A stretch of 64,000 nucleotides of DNA from Holacanthus passer (lineage: Eukaryota; Chordata; Actinopteri; Pomacanthidae). Both the position numbers and the translations under genes were made by a program. The stretch spans positions 8,174,501 to 8,238,500 of the forward strand of contig JAFREQ010000012.1 of assembly GCA_025331565.1 (NCBI GenBank), read 5' to 3'. Shown one piece after another: positions 42,301-54,700 of the stretch. Under the pieces are notes generated by a model. It made no database searches. It was not told the DNA's origin and was given only the letters and a program-made list of their open reading frames with translations. How positions within the stretch are numbered: position 1 is the stretch's first letter; the number at the start of each line of letters is the position of its first letter.

Positions 42301-45300
42301 CTTGAAAGATATTTGTAGTTTCTAAAGCTCCACTCAAAGTCAACATTGTAGTGATTTAATTGTATGGCTCTAGGCGCACTGTATCCCAGGATATTAGAGT
42401 CAACAGTGATAAATCAGCATAATAAGCCATTCAAGCAAAACAACCCTATATACAATCTGCTCGTTTTCTCTCTGCACAAACACGCAAACACACAGTCTGC
42501 TCACACACATATACACCTAATCTTGAAATTTGTGTCACAGTGGTGTCAATAGATGCAGCTTAAATGGCCTTCAGCATGCTTTTTAGTAATTACTTGGCTT
42601 GTTTAAAAGAGCCTTCACCAGTGCCATCAGCAAAGTTGTCCACCCACACTATCCCTCCCAAAACACTTAAGTCCCAATAAACTCTGCCAGTCTTCTCCCT
42701 GGTGGATGTAAACACAGTAACAGTGCTCCAACAATGACGGAGCGTCTCTCCGGCTCTGCAGATTTGTATTGCAGACGCCGATCGCCTCGTCCGCAAATGC
42801 TGTGCAGCATTTATTTAGTCGTACTTACCGGCTGAACGCGGTGAACAATAGCATTGCCATGTGGCGGCTCGGCGCTGTATAGAAAGAGAGATTGTGTCCA
42901 CTGCGTCACAGGAGGACTTTAGAGGCTGATGGATGGACAGGTGCCAAGCTCAGCCCAAGACGAGGTCTGTGGCCTCGGCCGGATAGATAAATCTGAGGCC
43001 GACACTGATAGGCCGCAGAGTCATCATAATGACAGGCAGGCGGGAGCCGAAGGCAGGAGGCTGCGGTTCCGCCCATCCCAGAGGTGTAATGTGCTTGTGA
43101 TTAACTGTCAATCCCCCCCTGTTTGGTGGGCAGACGTTCTATCTCAGTAAGAACCACTCATCATCGTGACAGCTACTGTAGCCCTGACCTTGGCCTCTAC
43201 CAAGAATGATGCAGACGCTTTCTTAGGAATTCCCAGAGATGTATACAATTAATACAGAACCATGAAAAAAAAGTGGGTCTTTCGTTTTGTCTGAGACACA
43301 TTAACCTGCATTTCAAGCAGAGTGATAGAAGTGCAGCTTCAGCACCAGTCAGGTCCAGCACCCTGCAGCAAGTGTGTGTGTGTGTGTATATATATATATA
43401 GCTCTATAAAGCCTTTTTTATTGAAAACATTTTGATATGTCACAGTAGAAAAAGCACAGGTGTAAATACCAAAATTAATGATGGCTGACTTCCATTTAGC
43501 TGCTTCAGTATAAGAGTCCTGGGGCTGGTTTCACAAAGATATTTCAGACTGGTCGGGACTTTAGCGTTTCACAAAGGCTTTGACTCCAGCTTTGATCTAA
43601 AGAATAGACTTCAGACAGACGTCTAAGTTCATCTGTTATACAAAGCGAAGTCTAGTTCTTTACTATCTTAAGTAGGACAAATTTGGTATGAATTCTGGTT
43701 AAATTAAGACCTTTTTTAAAACTGAAAAACAAGTGAATGTCAAAGCTTCACTCCAGTAGAAAAAGTGGAAGACGAATTCAGCGGTTACAGAACATTTCAC
43801 TGGGAACATTCAGCTCCAGTGGCTCAAAATCTTGCAGCGGGGTTGAAGTGGCGTGACTCCTTAATGTGACAGGAATCAGACGAACACGTTAGTCGGACTC
43901 AGGAAAGTTTGCTTGGACAAATGAAAACGACTGATGATGACTGCTGCATGTTACCGGTGGGTTATTGCAGTCTCTAAAAACTTTTTCCCTTCTCATTACT
44001 TGCTCCACAACATTGGTAGCAAACCCCAAATTATGAGCCATGTTTTCCTGTTTATCCAGAATTCACAGAAAATTAGTCCAACTTAAGACTATATAGACAG
44101 CTTTGTGCAACCGATGAATTTAGACGCCTCAATGAAGTCTGACTATTTAGATCTAAGCCGTAGTCAAAGCCAGTCTTTGTGAAATCAGCCCCTAGTATTG
44201 TTCATGATGGCTGACTGTCAAGGATTCAATCACATACAATCCCTCTCATCAACAGCTGCTTTTAACTGACGTCTCTTACCAAAAACAACATTAAGGTTAC
44301 TTGTTGCCAACCACTGCCACTGAAACTACTTTCTCCTGAGAAAGTAGTCATTATATATTTCTAATGTTCATGTTTATTTATTTTTTTCATTGCTGTGAGC
44401 TCCACACACAGAATTCTCTTCACCTCTGTTGTATGGAGGAGAAGGCAATTAGTGTATAAAACACACACACATCTTGTTGAGTCCAAAGCTGTAACTGTGA
44501 TTTCTGCCTCCCAAGGACTCTGCAACACTGCACTCCCTTTAAAATGTTTATTTAATTACACGAGAAAAAGTACAACCCTTCAAGACCAAATTGGCTCTTT
44601 GTCAGGTTTAAAGACAGGGGTAGTGGAAGAAATATCAGATATTATCTCCAAACCTGAGCAACTATGTGCATGTAATTTGGATGAACTAAAGTTTTCTGTC
44701 ATGCAACCAAAGTTCCCATCCAGAATCAAACTATTTATGGTTATGTAGTAAGCTCCTTAACCATCAGGCTATTGCGGCACCTAATCTTGTTAACAGTGCC
44801 TCGGTTTCACTGAAGTGTCCCAATATGCCAAGTCAGCGAGACATCACATACAATACTGCTGCTTTTGTAACTGGCTCGCCTAAATGGAAGGCAGCCATTA
44901 ACAGTAATCAGTTACACCTGTGCTTCTCCTGCTGTTTTACTGACCCTCCCAAGGAAATCTTCCCATGCATTTGACTCATCTTACCCGCCAGGCAGCATTA
45001 CTCCTCATACCTGACACGTCTTTTGTTGTGGGATATAACCCACAAAAACAGTGAGAGAGAAAACTCCACACAGAAACTGCTACAGTTTGAACTCTCGCTG
45101 CGAAACAGACAGCGAAGCCACGGCGCTGCCAGTTAACACCAGCCGATGATAGCCAGCTGGAAGATATGTCCCCGCATATGCAAATAGTGAGGAATTCAAT
45201 ATGCATACTGTAGTATTCTCGAGATATTTTATGCAAATTAACAAATGCAAAGCAAAGTGCCATGAGCACTGCTCAGTGACTGTGGTTGTCACTTGATGAG

Positions 45301-48300
45301 AAATGACTGTTGTTGAAAATAAACACCTGCTGTGTGTCTCAATGGTTCTGTGGCAACATAATGGGAAACTATGGAAACTGTGAAGACTAATTACAGCACC
45401 ATGTTTAAAACAATAGACTCTACATTGGCTTTCATATCATATATCAACATTCGCCACTGTCTTAAAGAAATCTCATCTCTATACTACAGAAAAGCAAAGT
45501 CAGTTCAGTTTAAGCTTTCTTTTCCACCATGAAAGTGGTTTGTGTCTTCCACAGCTTGGCAGAAAGTGTGCCTTTCTTCCTCTGTTTTTGTTTAACGTCC
45601 CATCGATTACTACCTCTGCTGGCTGAGAGCAGAGCAGCTTTTTTTCTGCCTCTCTTTGTGGTGCCTGTCTGTGGTGTGACATCCTCGTCCTGACAACGAG
45701 ACTGTGAGAGAGGAAGAAAAACCTTCAGACGAAAAAAAGAGAGAAAAAGACAGAAATGCGGTAAGGCAGCAATGCAGCACGGCCAAGAACTCACTGGGCC
45801 TTTTGTTTTCAACACACCGCCTTAGGTACGCAACTATGTACACTAAATACAATGAGGAGTGATTAAAACAGACACAGAGAAAACAAATTTGGACTCCATA
45901 TTCCTCGCGACTCTTTTGCTTTCTCCTCCCTTTGCTGCAGGTAATCTGTTGCCCTTCTGCTTTCCTTCCAGTTTTTTTGTTTTTAATATTTCTCTCCCAA
46001 AATGAAATCCTTATTTTCTATTTCTTTCTGTCTGTGCACCTTGAGGGAATTAATTAGAGCTGGTCACAGATGATGGGTCCAGGGTCCAGTATTGGGATGT
46101 CTGTCCTCCAGCACTGGATGTACATCCAATGCATGGTTAAACAAATATTTATTATTTACTTAACTTGCATTATGATGATACAGTGTGTCCATGTAAACAG
46201 CGTGTAGAGAAATTAGAAAACTTCTGAACATGAGTATAAAGCACTCCTCAGCAACACATGAGGGATTTCATGCAAGTGATAAATTTACAGAAAGTCAGTG
46301 TAGCCATCTCCAGCATTTCTGAAAAGGCACTGTAGTTTTTACAAAGCTCACTTTAGAATAATCAATAAATCACAGCCCACAAAACCTGTTTTTTTGTTTT
46401 GTTTTTTTTTATCCAAAACTCTCCCAGTTTTTAAATCTCTGCGGACAACTCAGACTCTACTTCTCGTTGTCTGCCAGGGCTTCATCTCTTGCTTAAAAAG
46501 GATCAGAAACTGTCAACTGCCAAACTCTGAAGAGCAGCAGCATGGCCATTAGGCAACCGTGGAGACTGCTGTGCTCGCTTTCAGAGGGTTTGCGAGAGAG
46601 CAGCTCTGAAAAGCCCTGCCAAGACCCGGCCTAAGGGAGCTCCTGCGAGCTCAGGGCCTTATTTCTGCCTCTACATCCAGGCTGTGCTCATCAGCCAGTC
46701 TGTCTGCAATCAACAATGGAGCCAGATGGACAGAGACCGAAGGATCCGCCGGCTGACTCCACAGTATATGCAGCCAAGAAAGTGCTCGGAAATAACTTTG
46801 TTAAGTCATGAAGACCTTTGTTTCACAGGTTTGAACAGGTGCGCGGGCAGAGATCTACCTCGTGCTCAAAGAGTTTGTTTTTAACCTCTTTTCATCCAGA
46901 GGAGGTTTGCTGAGCGTGCATGTGCTCTATCACTTCCACACCGTGACCCTTATTCACACCCACACAGCACAGCCATAGTCCACTGTGGGCCATAGAGCTG
47001 TATTCCCTGGTCAGACTCTCTCAGCCTGTCTGGAGACACAAGGCCATCACCAGGACACTGATCAAACTACTAGTTCACCCAGTGCATTCATTGTGAGTAT
47101 ATGAGAGAAGCGTTAATACGCTCAAGATGCACTATTTCATAGCATTCATTGCATGGTGTGGAAGTATGTGTATAATTCTGCAAATTCTCAGTAGACATTT
47201 ATTGTTTTAACATCTTTTTTCATGAATATAAATCTAATCTTCAGACTTTCTAGCTGTGCAAGACAGAGCAGGAAATTAAAATATAAAATGTCATGTGAGA
47301 ACAGCGGAGTTGAACTGTTTATTCAAAATGTATAATTAATTCACTCCAGTCTCTCAGTGAGGTAGAGTCTAGCCAAAGTAGTATTTATAGTAGTAGTCAG
47401 AGAGACGACGGAGGGAGAATGATTCTGTGTGGTTCAATCTGACGCAACGTAAGTCTATTTTGCAATTAATCTACCAGACAGTGACGGAGCTGAGGATGTG
47501 CCCACCTATGTCGCGTAAACACATAAGCTTTATGTGCTTATTTTGTGTGGCATGAGGCAGAGATTTGGCATACATGCCTGCGATTTGCCTTTCAACTCTT
47601 GTGGGTCATAACGACAGCAGATTCACATTTCCTCAAGGGTTTTGCACCATATGCTCAGGTATCACTTTACTTCCACTCAGTGCATAATAAGCTATGACTA
47701 TACAATAACACAGCCCGGGCAAATATCCCTCTGATTTTAAGCCCGATCTTTCCACACACAGTGAACCTTCATCTGAATTCGGCTGTAGCTTTTTCTCAAC
47801 TTTGTAATAAAAAGAAATAGCACCAGTCCCAAAGTAGATGGCTTACTAATGACCAAAACAAAGCTTCTCAGCCATCTGCTTGCTGCTGTGTGTTGCGTTT
47901 AAAAAGCCGGAGGTCTTATGAGACCAAATGCCAAGCGTGCCTAGAACAAAGAGAGCAGACTGTACATTTCTGTGTGGTGCTGCGACCTGCCAAGCCTCCC
48001 AGGGCGTGAGGTCTCCGTGAGATGAAGCCGAGCAGAGCCGCAGGGGAAGAAGAAAAAAAAAAAGAGGGACAAGCCCCAAAGCCAGCAGCATTAGAGACCA
48101 GCCTTTGAACTGGGGAGTGGGCTAAACCTTCACGCTTAAGACGTCAGAGGGAGGATTTACTGATGTTCCCTGCCACTGTAAACACCCAGCCATGCGTCCA
48201 TCCATATACACATATACACATTAATAATATCTCCTGCAGGGTATTATACTAATACACAGTGTATACACACAAACGCACAAACACAGGCGCCAGACACAGT

Positions 48301-48727
48301 AATCATACTGTACCAACACACACGCTTATATGTGCAAGCCGATTTAAGCCTTTCCTTATTCGCCTCGTCTTTGAAGTGTTCCTCTTTTCCTCTTGGTAGT
48401 GTAAGGAGGTTCGACCCGCTAAAGCCCGTGGAAACAGGATTAGTCTAGCCCCGCTTCCTAATTAATTGTCGGGCTGTTTGGCTAATAAATCTTGGTTATC
48501 TGGTCCTCTAATCGTTGCAGGAAATAGCACGACTCTGACCCAGCCGCTGGAATTTTTAACAGTCTGTGCTTTCTGTAATCAAGCTCAGAGAAATGTGGAG
48601 GGAATATCTGCTTTACTTTGCTCCTCTCCTAATTCAATTAAAAAAAGATAGGCCAGTGCATTGCGGAAATGGTTGTGCATCGTTAGATTAGCCTCTAATT
48701 GGCTGTATTCTGCAGCAAGTTTGGCTT

Positions 48728-48758
<31 letters not shown>

Positions 48759-51700
48759 TTTTTTGAAGAACTTTTCTTGACATGGGGTAAGAGAGGGGAG
48801 GATTATGAGGTGAGACAGGAACTCAAGCAAAGTGAGGGACTGTCTGACTGCAGAGCACGTGAAGTTCAACTGAGCAGGTACACAATGTCTTGAGACTGAC
48901 ATACTGGCAGACATCTGAGTAAATAAAAAACGACACCGGCGCACCCACAGGCATACATGCCTACAGCGATGAGCGCAGGTTGGGATAACAGTAGCTGGTG
49001 TTCGGCTGCTCCTGCCCTGCCACAGACAGCTCGCTTCCTCTGGAGAATTGCAGCCTAGATCGTAGTCTTGCACTCGAGGTCTGTTGCAGCATGTCTGTGC
49101 GAGTAGGCATTTATAATGCACCAACCAGAGCTCAGCAACAGAACTGCCATGTCATCTCATTCTCAATATCATGCCACAGCTGGGTGTGAAATAAAACTCA
49201 AAGAGTCAGGCAGAGATGGAATATTTTGAAAAAAAAAGGGGGAAGGGGGGGGGGCAGAGAGTGAGCAAATGAGTGAGAGATCAGCTGCTGTGGAAGAGCA
49301 GAGATACAGGTACAAATGTGCACTTTGAGGACAGACTGAGATTCGATGAAATGGAAAATGTGTGTGAGACTGTGTGTGTGTTTTTGTTTTTATATCCCAG
49401 TGGGGACTTTAACCTGACTGCACACCAACCCATGGGGACTTCCTGTCACTGTGGGTCCCCACAGGTCCAGACGGCTTTTTGAGGGTTAGAGACTTAAGGT
49501 CAGGGTTAGAATTAGGTTTAGGTTAGAGTTAAATCAATGGAGTGTCCCCTTGGGGATAGTGATACAAACCTGCACGTGTGTGTGCATGTGTGTGTAGGTG
49601 CATGTGATCCTCGGCTGGGATGACTCCTCCACTCCCAAAGAGGCCTCGGATAAATTAGGTTAAGCGATGTGCAAATCCCACAGCTGTTTGTGGGAGCGTT
49701 TTGCAGCCGTGTACGGGGCATCCAGCTGAGTCTCACAGATTGTCCCTGCCACCTCAAAGAGAACACATCAGAAGATGAGAGGAGCGGCTTCGCCTCCCTG
49801 CAGGAATCATGTTCACGAGAAAGGCTTTGAAACGTTATGTTTCCCACAAGTTGGATTCTGAAATTCCCTGTTTTCTCTGCAATGAAAAACATTACAAGCA
49901 AAGCGTATAAAAGAATATGAGTTTCCACTGAAGTTATGATTATGGCTTTTTCGATTGCTCCCTTTAGAGAGCATGGCCCTTAGCAAGGTGACAAGGAAGC
50001 AGCCCACATAGCAGTGGGAGCTGGAACTTCATAATTGTACTGTCACAATAAAACTGATGCAGAGCTTCCAGATTTCATTTTATGGCATTGCCTCAAAACT
50101 CACATAAACTGACGCAGAGGCAAAGCGGCTGATTCTCCGAGCACGGCAGCCTCATGTTTCCTTACATAAATCAATTACTGTATATGCAAAACATAAGTCA
50201 GCATACTGTACGAGGGCACGATGGTGTGCGTTCCAGCGCCCGTGCCAAGATTATTCACGCATGTGTTGCGTTTGTGTGGCACCAATTTACAGCGCATGCC
50301 ATTGTCCTCTTTCCCATCGGCTGATATTAATATGTGAGCAAATGCTGTCAGACAGCTCCTAGTGGAGAACCCCCAGCAGTCATTAGCTGTAACAACCTGG
50401 GAGTGTTCCTCGGAGGGACATGCTCTTCACTGCGATTACAAACAACACAGAGAAAGCAGAGAGCCCGTGATGCCACGATCGAGCTACCTCCTCTGCGTCT
50501 CTGATGTTTTTTGTTATGCCACAAATACTGTGACTTTTTTTTTTCTTTCCCCAGAGCAATTGTGAGGCTTCAAGCTGTGGTTATCGCAGGCATCTGCAGC
50601 CACATTTTGATCATGATCGCAAAAGACGGCCGCTGTTTTACGCCATTCACAATCTGTAATTGCAGTCAATATTTCTGAAGGTAGGAGGTACTGAAAAGAT
50701 TTGATGGAGGTAGTAAAAACAGTAATGACTGGGACTTTGAAAGAGGAATCGAATGTAGTAATCCTACAGTTGCCATAAAAGCACACAAGGCGCTCCTCGA
50801 AATGAATATCTCTCATTTCAGAGGCTGGTGAACCAACCACCAGAATACTTACAACAATTTAAGAATAATGATGCTTTGAACTAAAAGATTTATCTAAATT
50901 TTAAAAAGTCAATGACTTCACTGGAGTTAATTCATCTTTGTTTTAGTCCCTTCTTCATCCAAGCTGTCCATAAAGTAATTACTTTTTGCCTTTCATATGC
51001 GTTAATGGAGAATAATAAAGTTTGGTGAAGCTTGAGAAGCTAATTGGCAGCAGTCTGGTTAAAAGATGGATGGCATACTAAACAGATTGGCACATAAGAG
51101 ACAGAAACCTGACAGACATTTTTGTCACTTACTTCATTTTCATATACCTCTGTTCTGATAATGCCTATTACGTCTTATTTAATCTCACTTCTATCACCTA
51201 CTTCCACATATTTCTAACACTATTCTCATCACAGATTATGAACAGTGAAGAGAATGAGGATGGTAGGAAGATAAAGAGGAAGATGCCAGATGTAATATAG
51301 ACTATTTATATCCTGGCAGCCGGGCCCATCCCAGTAAAAGACAGGCAGCAAATTCAGACTGAGCCATGGACCCCTGAGACCTGATATAATATATTACTTA
51401 TTGTGTATAATTCAAATAGCCATCCATCTCCAGTTAGTCATTCTGCTTGCATCAGGCCTTTCACATTCATTATCATATCAGTTAACACGATTTAATGCAA
51501 ATAGCTCCACCCAGAAGCAGTACCTACATATCAATTACTGACAGAGTGTTGTGCACGACAAGAGTTATTATGGTAACACTGCTGAATTAAATTGCACCTG
51601 AGAGGAAGCGTGTGAATGAGAATGGCAGGGGCTTGGATGAGAGATTAAGAAGAGAAGATGAAGAAGAAAAATAAAATGTTTTGTCCCCGCTCTTTATTCC

Positions 51701-54700
51701 CTGAAGGACCCTCTTGGCACTTCATGAGCGTCCAACCAGATGCCAACTCAAGAGGATCCTACATCTCAAATCAATGTTATTCCAACAAATGGAGATGGAA
51801 AAAAAAAAACCTACACTCAGAACCCCTCCCGGCTACTGGATTGCCACCCACTACGTCTGCAGAGAAAATACACTGAAATCATTAAGTCTCGCAGCAGAGG
51901 ATCAATGACTGCATACAAATTCTGCTTATGCCATTTGCAGGGACGTTTATCTTTGCCATTATCTGGCTCTTTTCACCCCGATTATGGTGAGGATACTTAC
52001 AGCATATCCTGCAGTTCTTCTCCTAAATGATACATCCATCACCTATTCAGTGACAGCTCATATAAATATGGAAAAGATAGAAGATTACAAATGAAAATGA
52101 TATTTGTTATAAAACAAATCCTTATAAACATACGTCAGTCAATTGTTATCAGGTGCTTCATGGTTGTGAAATTCAAAGTGTGAGTTCGTGGTTCTATAGA
52201 GGTTTTGTAAGAGCTATTACGCAGCTGAAGCCATTTTGTGCATCCTTCAAAGCACAACCAGTTTTCCCAGTGGGACCTCTGAGGCATGAATTAGGGCCCC
52301 CAAGAGACTCAGGGCACTGCATTTCTAAGCAGATGTTGGTAACTTCACAGTCCCACAGGAGAATATTACAACATTTTATTTCCCCTTAGAAAAGCAGTCA
52401 GCCTAACAATAAAAATAAAGCATATGCTGGAGAATAATGCCATTCAAATATCAAGTCAACAAGTTGGCAATAATAAGTGCATGTTCTGATCCCATAGCGA
52501 AATGAGTCTGGAATTTTAATAAAGTCAAGTTTTGAACTCATCTTTTTATTAAAAAAAGAAGAAAAAAAAAGCTACAGGACCTTGACAGAGGTGACATTAA
52601 CATTATCATTGTTCTAAGTAGACTTTCCTGTGGAGGCTCTGTATCTGCTAATAAAGCTTCTACATGGATGGGTACCCCCTTGCCATTCTTGCATATGAAA
52701 GACTCTGCTTTCTTTACATGCCCTTTATGCTTTATTTCTGTTTTCTTTCTGCACCATATGGGTGGTTCCACTTTGTTAACATCATCACTGTCAGCAAAGT
52801 CGGGCATGTGCACTAAAACCATGCTGAACCAGACGATTTTTAATGAGCAAAATCAACCTGCTAAAAATGTTTATATTGAGCAATTCTGCAAAATCTTGAA
52901 TTATGTTTCATTAAAAATGTTTTTTATTGCCATCAAGGAAATACATATAGTTCCTGACTCAAGTCCTTGAAAATGTTTGGTTTTTTTTATTTTGCAACTA
53001 AGGAAAGCTCCTCTACAGAACAAAATATTTTAAAAACTCATTAGTTTAGCAAAAAAACATTAGTTTTAGATAAATTGTGAATTGTGCAGAACCAGCTAAT
53101 ATGAATGTAATTCCTTGGAGTGAACAAAACCCTGGCAGCTGTCTATTCTGCTTTGTGTGTGAACTTATTAGTTGGGAAATTTGGTCATTATTTTTTATTA
53201 AATCTTTATTTCCTGATAAGCACCCTGTGGCTTATCTTTAATTGCAGAGCTGCATGAAAAAGTTTACGTTTATCTACAGGGCACAATCTCAACCAAAATC
53301 AATTCAAAAGCTGTGCACAGTGATAAAATGTAGATCAAAACATACCGACAAACAGCCCAACAACAGAATGCAACACATTACAATGACCCAACATCATGTC
53401 AGTAACATAAACAAGAGTACACTGCTTGATTGTGTCGAGTTACATCCAATCCACAGATGAAATAACTCACAAACTAAATTCTAAGTCCAGTGTTTGTTAT
53501 ATTGTTTGTTTGCATATTAACAGGTCAGTTTTTTTCCCTTGGCATCAAATGCATCAGTCACATAAAGGAAATGAGATACTACTATGGTCAAGGATTGCTG
53601 ATGTTTGGGGGAACTCTATTTTCAAGATGAAGTAGTTATCAATCAATGCACATCTTTATTCCAAGTTGTTTAGTTCATGATTAATTGCAAAAGAAATGTT
53701 GATAGTGTGAAAATAAGCAAAGATTGGGTCTACCATCATTAACTGTTCTGCTCTGAGCAAAAATGAGCCATCAAAGCTGTCAAAATGTGAACACTTTTTT
53801 AAATTAATGAAACGTTATCAAAGTAACAAATCTGCATATATCTCGTTCTGACATCTCATCTGTCTGTATCAAGTACTCACATAAGATCAGAGACGTTTTT
53901 GCCTCTGCTTAAACGAACGTAGCACAGAGCATGAGTTGTCGACATGAACGCAGACCTTTTACTATTCTGCACATTTTCTCCACCATTTTTAATTCATGTG
54001 CATTGAGGACGTTAAATTCGGGCCTATATACAAACAGAATTTTAAGAAATCCTTGGAATCTGTCTGTTCTGGTTTCACAGAACTTGCCAAGGCCTACAAG
54101 CCTGTGATCTGTGAAAATTCAGAGAGAGCTGGAGCAAAGTGAGGGCCCAGAGGAGTCGTGGAGTGCACAGGGGTTGGGAAATATCCAAGCACGCACACTG
54201 AAACTATCCGCACCAGGCACACATACAAAGCATATTCCAATCTCATGATCACCAAAGAGGGAATGTGTGATTAGCAGCAAAGAGGAGGATATGAGAAGAA
54301 GAAAGGAAGCTTCAAATATTTGAAGAACACGTTCAAAGCCAGTGGGCAGGAGGAGAAATGGCTTTAAGCTTAATTCAAGAGTTCACATGTGATTCACAAA
54401 GACGCTTTAACTCCGCAAATCTTTTGCTTACTAAGTAACACAGAGCATAAATTGGATTAAGTGACTAAGTGAAGATTCTGGACAGTTTTGCAAGCGTCCT
54501 TGTGACAGAATCTCTGCTCTGGGCTTTACACTGACTCTGAAGATCAAAATATGATCTCCACATATATTAGAAGCTATAAGAAACATTTATCACTAACAGT
54601 CTGTAATGGTGACAGTTTAGAAGTGAACACACACTGAAGTTGTGATTGGATCTTCTGCATGCATCTAAATGAATTGTGTGTTTTATTAAACATCAGTCAG

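Noticed and set aside
42590..42796. Minus-strand open frame of 68 codons with a protein-like composition
   Set aside because: No family was recognised, it is short, it has no flanking splice sites of quality, and the neighbourhood gives no partner exon.
48585..49124. Minus-strand open frame of 179 codons, the longest in the window
   Set aside because: It reads through the GT microsatellite as a His-Thr repeat, has no domain, and has no splice or conservation evidence.
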